This document shows, one piece after another, positions 23,884 to 29,765 of a DNA stretch of 39,614 bases. Under the pieces are notes generated by a model. That model made no database searches and had not been told where the DNA came from. It worked only from the letters and a program-made list of their open reading frames with translations. Position numbers and translations under genes: made by a program. This DNA comes from Candidatus Woesearchaeota archaeon (lineage in GTDB: Archaea > Nanobdellota > Nanobdellia > Woesearchaeales > ARS49), in assembly GCA_002687275.1 (NCBI GenBank), contig NYZT01000007.1:1-39614 (forward strand), written 5' to 3'. How positions within the stretch are numbered: position 1 is the first letter of the stretch; every line of letters starts with the position of its first letter.

Positions 23884-24624
23884 TTATAAGCTTTTGCGGT
23901 AGATATAGAGTCCTGCTAGGAACACAGGAATGGTCAGCCATTGTCCCATGGTCAGGGGCCCGATCATGCCTAGTTGGACGTCTGGTTGGCGGACAAACTC
24001 TACCAAGAAACGGAACACGCTGTACAGCATCATGAACACTGCTAGCCTATTGTTCTTGGTCTTTAGCAACACCAAAAAAATGAACAGGTTGTAGCCTACT
24101 TCGTACAGTTGCGAGGGGTGTCTTGCTCCCTCCACCCCTGGAAAGAAAACCGCCCATGCAACATCTGAGACACGACCATACAGCTCTCCGTTGATGAAAT
24201 TGCCCATTCTGCCTAGGGCTTGGGCAAGGCTTAAGGGGACTACGACGACATGGGCGAGCTTCCAAAAGCGAATGTCGTACTTTTTGCACACCCACCAGGT
24301 GGCGAGTATCGCGCCTACCAGCCCGCCATGGAAGCTGAGTCCTCCTTGCCAGACCGCGGCAACCTTCAACGGGTTAGATATATAGTATGAAAGGTTGTAG
24401 AAGATAACATAGAATAGCCGTGCGCCAACAACGATTGATAACGTTAGCCACAGCATGACGTCCTCAACCTGTTTTGGGGTAAGGTCTAGTTCCTTATCCT
24501 TGACTGCTTTTTTCAAAAAATACTGGACTATGAAAAATGCCAGCACCCACATAACGCCATACCAGCGAATCTGGAAAAAACCAAGATTCAGGGCTACAGG
24601 GTCAAGCGCGTGCGTCCATGCCAT
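23884..24624 (-). CDS. lgt: Prolipoprotein diacylglyceryl transferase (bacterial-type Lgt)
   Basis: Transfers diacylglycerol from a phospholipid to the lipobox Cys of exported prolipoproteins. The 246-residue protein has about seven membrane helices and the full Lgt signature: WQGGLSFHGGLVGAI with the essential His, LGRMGNFINGELYGR with the key Arg, Asn and Glu, and GARHPSQLYE. Most archaea lack Lgt, so transfer from bacteria is likely (inference). Candidate substrates in this window are the proteins at 6630, 14554 and 22914. A TATA box AGCTTTTATACG lies about 26 bases before the start; it is 7 bases after the preceding gene. Confidence 0.93.
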   Translation of the reverse strand: MAWTHALDPVALNLGFFQIRWYGVMWVLAFFIVQYFLKKAVKDKELDLTPKQVEDVMLWLTLSIVVGARLFYVIFYNLSYYISNPLKVAAVWQGGLSFHGGLVGAILATWWVCKKYDIRFWKLAHVVVVPLSLAQALGRMGNFINGELYGRVSDVAWAVFFPGVEGARHPSQLYEVGYNLFIFLVLLKTKNNRLAVFMMLYSVFRFLVEFVRQPDVQLGMIGPLTMGQWLTIPVFLAGLYIYRKSL

Positions 24625-24631
24625 ACGCGAC

Positions 24632-25342
24632 CTAAGAAGTTAGTCGTATAAAAGCTATGCGGTGCCAGCTCAACAACACGAGCACCAAAGGAATGCCAAG
24701 TAAGAGATAGTACGGCGGGGGAAGCAAGCGTAGCACAAAGCGAACGTTCAACGCCACCACGGCGATAACCAGGCCTGCGACGCCCCAGCGCTTCCAGTGC
24801 CTCCATGATTGGTGCTTTGCGTGCACAAAGGCGGCGTAGGCAAACGCGACCAACACTATTATGATGATCCAGTACGCCCAAGAGTAGATGTTGGTTAGCG
24901 ATTGCTTGGCAACCTGCTCTAGAACGTGATGGCGCAGGCTGAAGTATTCATTAGCCAAGTAGGCCAGGCAGTACACAAGATAGTATGGAAGCAGGAGCTT
25001 GGTGAATTGTTTTACATAACCGATGCTGACGCCTTTGCCGGTCATGCCCTTGGCCAGCCACCACGCCACGCCCTGGCCTAGCGCAGCCAAGATAAAGACT
25101 GCGATGGCTAGCACGAGGTAGACAGAAATCGCCTGGCCAACATACTGCGAGCCAAACAAGGTTACTTTTTGTTGGGCCATGTCCTGATAGATCAGGATGG
25201 CGTACTCCACGAGCTTATCCGTTAGTGGCTTTGTTAAGAAGCCAAGCACGAACAGGAAGGCAAGATCAACAAGCATGCTCACTACAAACAATGGCTGCCA
25301 GATGTCTTTGACACTTCTTACGGTGGTATTGAGCCAGTTCAT
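24632..25342 (-). CDS. Polytopic membrane protein of unknown function
   Basis: A 236-residue membrane protein with helices at about residues 17-37, 70-93, 112-130, 150-172, 185-203 and 207-227, and a short basic cytoplasmic loop (KHQSWRHWKRWG). No recognised family. Its ATG overlaps the stop of a 34-residue membrane protein, which in turn overlaps a 92-residue one, so the three are co-translated and may form a complex. Lgt follows seven bases later with its own TATA box. Confidence 0.75.
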   Translation of the reverse strand: MNWLNTTVRSVKDIWQPLFVVSMLVDLAFLFVLGFLTKPLTDKLVEYAILIYQDMAQQKVTLFGSQYVGQAISVYLVLAIAVFILAALGQGVAWWLAKGMTGKGVSIGYVKQFTKLLLPYYLVYCLAYLANEYFSLRHHVLEQVAKQSLTNIYSWAYWIIIIVLVAFAYAAFVHAKHQSWRHWKRWGVAGLVIAVVALNVRFVLRLLPPPYYLLLGIPLVLVLLSWHRIAFIRLTS

Positions 25343-25443
25343 GGTACGGGTGTAGGGAAAATGGCATCTACGTTAGCAACGATCAATGCCAAGATAATAA
25401 TAAGAATAAAAAGAAGAATAACAAAAAAAAGATCTTTGTTCAT
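25339..25443 (-). CDS. 34-residue single-span membrane protein
   Basis: A very small gene: MNKDLFFVILLFILII opens a nearly uninterrupted hydrophobic helix (about residues 5-23), followed by ANVDAIFPTPVP. Its ATG overlaps the stop of the 92-residue gene, and its stop overlaps the ATG of the 236-residue gene, both as ATGA. This double coupling is strong evidence that it is translated. It is probably a small subunit or helper of the larger membrane protein. No family recognised. Confidence 0.65.
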   Translation of the reverse strand: MNKDLFFVILLFILIIILALIVANVDAIFPTPVP

Positions 25444-25718
25444 CCTGCACGCGTGGTGCCGACGACCTGATTGGAAGCATCAGCGCTGTTGATTCTTGCT
25501 TGCGTCACGGTGTCGTCGTACGCATACCGAACAGGAGGAGTTCCTTCCCGAACGTTGCCGCCGTCTTGGACCATGAAGTCGCTTGATACAATTTTCCTCT
25601 CAGCGAATTGCCCTGTGGCCATGCCTCCGCGGAACAACAGCACCAAACCAACGATGGCCATGATGGCGACTATTCCTAGGATCACATACGCTACTGCGGC
25701 AGTTTCTTTCTTTTCCAT
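25440..25718 (-). CDS. Small single-span membrane protein
   Basis: A 92-residue protein with a short charged start (MEKKETAAV), one hydrophobic helix (about 8-29), then a polar extracellular-looking tail of about 60 residues containing MATGQF and a Thr/Asn-rich end. The start is set by a good Shine-Dalgarno (CGAGGTGG, minus strand, 25723-25730) and a TATA box further upstream (GATTTTTATACAC, 25751-25763). It is first in the coupled unit with the 34- and 236-residue membrane proteins. Function unknown. Confidence 0.7.
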   Translation of the reverse strand: MEKKETAAVAYVILGIVAIMAIVGLVLLFRGGMATGQFAERKIVSSDFMVQDGGNVREGTPPVRYAYDDTVTQARINSADASNQVVGTTRAG

Positions 25719-25785
25719 TATACCACCTCGTTACTCGAAAGTCAGGGTTCGTGTATAAAAATCTTTTGTTCTTGAGACCAACAAT

Positions 25786-25797
25786 GCTTAAATATTG
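25786..25797 (+). promoter_or_regulatory. TATA box for the zinc-ribbon microprotein
   Basis: GCTTAAATATTG is centred 25 bases before the ATG at 25817. Confidence 0.45.
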
Positions 25798-25816
25798 CTT
25801 AGTCTTAATTCCTTGA

Positions 25817-25963
25817 ATGAAGAAGGTGTTCCGGTGCTCAAGTTGCAACTGGCGCTTCCATAGTGGCCATGCCCCTCGCCTGTGTCCTTACTGTGGCAAG
25901 GAAGAGACCATAGTGGCTGCGTCTGTCCACAGCGCGGATGATTTAATCAGCGACGCTGAGTAA
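25817..25963 (+). CDS. Zinc-ribbon microprotein
   Basis: A 48-residue protein: MKKVFRCSSCNWRFHSGHAP, then LCPYCGKEE and an acidic tail (SADDLISDAE). Two Cys pairs (CSSC and CPYC) 12 residues apart form a rubredoxin- or zinc-ribbon-type metal site. A leaderless promoter spacing and a complete metal motif support it as real. Such small ribbons often serve as RNA- or protein-binding helpers; the target is unknown. The last 17 bases overlap the convergent gene at 25947. Confidence 0.7.
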   Translation: MKKVFRCSSCNWRFHSGHAPRLCPYCGKEETIVAASVHSADDLISDAE

Positions 25964-26477
25964 ACAATTTTCTTGCTATAGCTAGCCTGTCCCTCTTTGT
26001 GGGCTCCTCTTGGACGGTCTTGCCAAGATAGCCCTGCAGCTCCCATTGCGAGACTCCGACAAGTTTTGCTGTACGCGCCACGCTCAGGCCGTGGGTGTGA
26101 AATTTGTAGCCCTTTTTCACTCTCGCCTGGTCTAGGGCCTCTTGGGTGTACATGTTTACCTTGTTGTCTGTTTTCCTCAAGACCTGCATGATGTGTCGTA
26201 GTTCTTTCTCGTACTGGCTGTGCTTTCCTTGCTCTACCGCTCTTATGGCCTTGTCTAGCTCTATGTTTATCGGCAGACACTTGTCCTTGCATCTTGCCGC
26301 AACCTTGCCTATGGCGTACAGCACGATGGCGGTGTGCACTGCATGGTTGTCCTGGAACACGCTGGCGTTGTGGACTACTTGGTTGCTAATAACGCTTAGG
26401 TTCTCGTAATCTTGAGCTTTCACCGCTCTAGCCGCACGTTTTAACACGACTAGCAGGTCGCTATGGCGGGAGTCCAT
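25947..26477 (-). CDS. Helical protein with C-terminal helix-turn-helix, unknown function
   Basis: A 176-residue mostly helical cytosolic protein. Residues 1-115 look like a helical bundle (SVISNQVVHNASVFQDNHAV and HTAIVLYAIGKV). The C-terminal part HGLSVARTAKLVGVSQWELQ has the spacing of a helix-turn-helix, suggesting DNA binding, then a basic tail. I do not recognise a named family. A minus-strand TATA box (GGATTATATATCTC, about 26498-26510) is 26 bases before the ATG. Confidence 0.7.
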   Translation of the reverse strand: MDSRHSDLLVVLKRAARAVKAQDYENLSVISNQVVHNASVFQDNHAVHTAIVLYAIGKVAARCKDKCLPINIELDKAIRAVEQGKHSQYEKELRHIMQVLRKTDNKVNMYTQEALDQARVKKGYKFHTHGLSVARTAKLVGVSQWELQGYLGKTVQEEPTKRDRLAIARKLFTQRR

Positions 26478-26569
26478 GGCGTTGTCTTAGGGTTGAGATA
26501 TATAATCCTTGCGACAACATCTGGAGGTAAGCTCCCCCGACTAGTATACTAAAACCTATACTTTCAAAT

Positions 26570-29341
26570 ATGAGTTTGTTTTTTCGCGCGTGTATGCAAG
26601 AGCGTGCATGGCAGATTGGACTAGCAGTGGTTGCCTTGGTCACCATGCTGCTGGGTCCTTCTGACTTTACTGGCCTCAGTGTTGCCCCGCCTTTCTGCGA
26701 GTCAGATGCAGAATGTATGAAGATGGGCGCAGGAGATATATGCCGCGAAAAAATGTGCGCGTTCTCTAAAAGTGGTTTGAAGATCATCCAAGACCAAGTT
26801 GTTTGCAGATTCCATAACAGTGGCGACAAAGAAAAATGCCACTCCAGCAACAAACACGGCGATTACTCGTGTGTGAATAAAGGTAAAAAGTTCTGCGAGG
26901 CTAACGTACGAGGTCGCTACGGCGACGCTCTTACGTGGAAGAGTTCGTGCGGAGGCACGGCATATTCTACGGTAGGTAAGGGCGGCGAGGTCGTGTTTAA
27001 CTGCAAACCGGCTGTTAAGTCCGAGGTCGTGCGGTGCGTGTTTAAGGGTTCTAAAGATTACGATAAGTGTCGTGGCATCGTGAAAGGTACGAAGTCTTCT
27101 TTCGGTTGTGGTGGCAAGAGAGAGTGTGAGACCAAGACAAAAGGCAAAAAAGGCGAGGTGGTACGCTGGGAAAGTTCTTGTGGCGGCAAAGGCAAGACGG
27201 TTATCGACGGTCGTGACGAGAAGGTCGTGTTCCGGTGCAAAGAATCTGTGCCTGGATGCAAAAGCGACAAGGATTGTGATAAGGGGGATGTGTGTGAGAA
27301 TGGCAAGTGCGTGGGCACGGTAGATCCTGTTGTCTCTGACGTCGTGCATTGTATTTTCAATAATAACGCAGGTGAGAAGTGCTACACCCAGAGCTCTGCC
27401 GGTGACTATTCTTGTGTGGATCAAACTAATAACGCAATGTGTAAGGCAAAAGTGAAGGGATTTCTTGACGAAAAGCTTACGTGGAAGAGCTCGTGTGGAG
27501 GGTATGCTTATACTGTTGTAGGAAAAGGTGGCGAGGCTGAGTTTGATTGCTCAGGCGAGAAGTATTGCACTAGTGACCGGGACTGCCCTATCTTGGTGTG
27601 CATCAAAGAGCCATGCCCTGTTTCAAAATGCAAAAAGGGTTCTTGCGTGGTGGAGAAGCCACTTGAGCCGCAGTGCAAGAATGATGGTGACTGTCCGGCC
27701 GCGCCCTGTATGATCGGGCATGAATGCCCTATGCCTAAATGCAAAAAGGGTAAGTGTGTTGTTGAGAAGCAGCCGCAGTGTAAGAATGATGGTGACTGTC
27801 CGCCTCCGCCGTGCATGACTGTGATAGGTGCTAAGTGTCCTGTTTCTGAGTGCAAGAACGGTAAGTGTGTTGTTGAGGAGCAGCCGCAGTGTAAGAATGA
27901 TGGTGACTGTCCGCCTCCGCCGTGCATGGCGGTGGTAGGTGCTAAGTGTCCTGTTTCTGAGTGCAGACAGGGTTCTTGTGTTGCAAAGCCTCCGAAACCA
28001 GAACTACTCTTGACGATCACTGTTGAGGACAATTCTCCTGCTAACACCGTGGTGTTTGCCCAGGACATCTTTGAGCATCTCACCAGAAAAGGGCTATCGC
28101 CAGGCCCCATCAAACTGTACAGCGAGCTTACCAACCTAGACCAAGCGCTCATCGTTCCCCTAGACAGAACACCCTCCTCCGGTAAACGTTCGGGTTATAT
28201 CTCCATAGGCGACAGCGCCTCTTCAGAGTACGCAGTGTTTGCAGCCGACCTAGCAATAGCCCTGAAGAACAAGGGCCACTTCAAAGTGGTGCATGCTTCT
28301 GAGATCAAGGACCTTCTCAAGCCCGAATGCAGAGATAACAGTGACTGTCTGCAGCCCAAGTGCAAACCAGGCGTCCCCTGTCCGTCTTCTGTTTGTAAAA
28401 GCGGTAAGTGTGTCCTGGAGGAACCCATCGTTATTGACATAAGCGAGACAGCGACCTGTGTGTTTAAGGATTCTAAGGGTCCTAGAGAAAAATGTTACGT
28501 GGACGCACAAACTCCTGTGCAAGCTAAAACAGGATGTAATATCCTAACAGGAACGAGTGATCGTTGCTCTGTGAAAGTATTAGGCGCTAAGGGGAAAACG
28601 CTACACTGGAAGGCCAGCTGTAGTGGTAGAGGAAAGACAGTCATTGACGGCCAGGACGAAACTATGACATTCGACTGCTCAAAGTGTGAATCTCACGAAG
28701 ATTGTAGGAATGCAGGAAAAGGCTTCGTGTGTCAACACGGCGAGTGCGTGAATCCACTAAAAACTCCTGTGAGAGAAACAGTCAAGTGCAACTTTGAGAA
28801 TAGCAGTGGAGGAGACCGATGCTACACGCGAACCACCCAAGGAGAGTTCGGCTGCATTGCGGGAAATAGTAGCGCATCGTGCAAGGCCTCTGTCGGCGGT
28901 CTAGAAAACGAAGAGGTCACGTGGAAGAGCTCCTGTGGCCAGTACCAGTACACCATAATGGATGGAGAGTCCGAAAACGTTAGCTTCCAATGCTACTTTG
29001 AGGGTCCCCTACCAGGACCTGACGATCCTATCAGCACAGAACCCGAGGAGCCCGCGGATCCCATCATCTACCCCCATAAAGATCCAGACCCAGCCTCAGA
29101 ACCCATAGTCAGCCCTCGACCAAGGTGCGACGGCTGTGTGGTAAATGGAAGATGCCTGCCTGTAGGCGTGCGTGATGGAGGCAATTTCTGCACCACCGAA
29201 GGCGAATTCAGGCCTCAAAAACCTGCCAACGTGAGATGTGACAACAGCTTTGAGTGCGACTCTAACCTGTGCACGAGCGGATCATGCATGGATTCTGGCG
29301 TGTTCAAGAAACTGTTACGCTGGTTAGGACTGGTAGGTTAG
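26570..29341 (+). CDS. Giant Cys-rich modular surface protein (923 residues)
   Basis: Exported and probably anchored by an N-terminal helix (about residues 13-32, WQIGLAVVALVTMLLG). Five copies of a module of about 65-75 residues follow, each starting CxF and ending with W-K/E-S/A-SC, a Gly-rich turn and F-x-C. By DNA they lie near 26797-27003, 27022-27240, 27340-27552, 28450-28680 and 28783-28995. Between the third and fourth are four CxxDGDC-like units (27564-27990), a Cys-poor S-layer-like segment (28002-28318) with YISIGDSASSEYAVFAADL, and a fifth unit. A Pro/Asp/Glu-rich linker precedes the Cys-rich C-terminus. Likely adhesion or host contact (inference). TATA-like GTATACTAAAACC lies near 26541. 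Confidence 0.75.
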   Translation: MSLFFRACMQERAWQIGLAVVALVTMLLGPSDFTGLSVAPPFCESDAECMKMGAGDICREKMCAFSKSGLKIIQDQVVCRFHNSGDKEKCHSSNKHGDYSCVNKGKKFCEANVRGRYGDALTWKSSCGGTAYSTVGKGGEVVFNCKPAVKSEVVRCVFKGSKDYDKCRGIVKGTKSSFGCGGKRECETKTKGKKGEVVRWESSCGGKGKTVIDGRDEKVVFRCKESVPGCKSDKDCDKGDVCENGKCVGTVDPVVSDVVHCIFNNNAGEKCYTQSSAGDYSCVDQTNNAMCKAKVKGFLDEKLTWKSSCGGYAYTVVGKGGEAEFDCSGEKYCTSDRDCPILVCIKEPCPVSKCKKGSCVVEKPLEPQCKNDGDCPAAPCMIGHECPMPKCKKGKCVVEKQPQCKNDGDCPPPPCMTVIGAKCPVSECKNGKCVVEEQPQCKNDGDCPPPPCMAVVGAKCPVSECRQGSCVAKPPKPELLLTITVEDNSPANTVVFAQDIFEHLTRKGLSPGPIKLYSELTNLDQALIVPLDRTPSSGKRSGYISIGDSASSEYAVFAADLAIALKNKGHFKVVHASEIKDLLKPECRDNSDCLQPKCKPGVPCPSSVCKSGKCVLEEPIVIDISETATCVFKDSKGPREKCYVDAQTPVQAKTGCNILTGTSDRCSVKVLGAKGKTLHWKASCSGRGKTVIDGQDETMTFDCSKCESHEDCRNAGKGFVCQHGECVNPLKTPVRETVKCNFENSSGGDRCYTRTTQGEFGCIAGNSSASCKASVGGLENEEVTWKSSCGQYQYTIMDGESENVSFQCYFEGPLPGPDDPISTEPEEPADPIIYPHKDPDPASEPIVSPRPRCDGCVVNGRCLPVGVRDGGNFCTTEGEFRPQKPANVRCDNSFECDSNLCTSGSCMDSGVFKKLLRWLGLVG
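27667..27990 (+). repeat. Tandem repeat coding four-Cys units
   Basis: Units beginning GCCGCAGTG (or GCCGCAGTGC), AAGAATGATGGTGACTGTCC recur at 27667, 27772 and 27883, spaced 105 and 111 bases (35 and 37 codons). The second and third are almost identical at DNA level across about 100 bases, so this duplication is recent or homogenised. Confidence 0.8.
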
Positions 29342-29688
29342 CGGTACTGTGCAGGAAACGGAACGTTATATTCTTGGTACCATTGACGCACTTCTGCATC
29401 TTGGGTGATGGCTTTAAGGAAGTCTCCGGTGGTGAATGCATGAGACTGAGAAATCTCTCTGAAAAAGTCGATCTGTAGTCTCTGCAGCGCGCCAGCACGT
29501 CTTTGCTTGAGCATGTCGCGTAAGGAAGGTTTGGCCGTGTCTACGAGTTCTTTCACGGCCATCTGTCCTAGAAGGCCTAAGGGTCTTGCTGGCAAAAACT
29601 GGCAGTCGTCCAATTCGGCTTTTTGTTCAGAAGTAAACCGGTCAGCTCCGGTTATTCGGTCTACTTCTGCCATGGTAAGAGATATCAT
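29338..29688 (-). CDS. Soluble protein of unknown function
   Basis: A 116-residue helical, charged protein (MISLTMAEVDRITGADRFTS, then ALQRLQIDFFREISQSHAF). No signal, Cys pair or family recognised. The frame opens at 29766, but the minus-strand TATA (GGCTTTTTAAAG, 29709-29720) centred 26 bases upstream selects the ATG at 29688. It lies between the two giant surface genes, on the opposite strand. Its stop overlaps the 923-residue gene's stop by four bases. Confidence 0.6.
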   Translation of the reverse strand: MISLTMAEVDRITGADRFTSEQKAELDDCQFLPARPLGLLGQMAVKELVDTAKPSLRDMLKQRRAGALQRLQIDFFREISQSHAFTTGDFLKAITQDAEVRQWYQEYNVPFPAQYR

Positions 29689-29732
29689 ACTCCTACAAGT
29701 CACACGCCCTTTAAAAAGCCCACCACCTGTAT

Positions 29733-29744
29733 GTTTTATATACG
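29733..29744 (+). promoter_or_regulatory. TATA box for the 957-residue surface protein
   Basis: GTTTTATATACG is centred about 27 bases before the ATG at 29766. Confidence 0.5.
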
Positions 29745-29765
29745 CATACCGGTTTCTGCGCATCA

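Noticed and set aside
26702-27424. 240-codon minus-strand frame opposite the 923-residue surface gene
   Set aside because: It is antisense to repeated Cys modules and its own periodicity mirrors those repeats; no promoter or recognisable domain.
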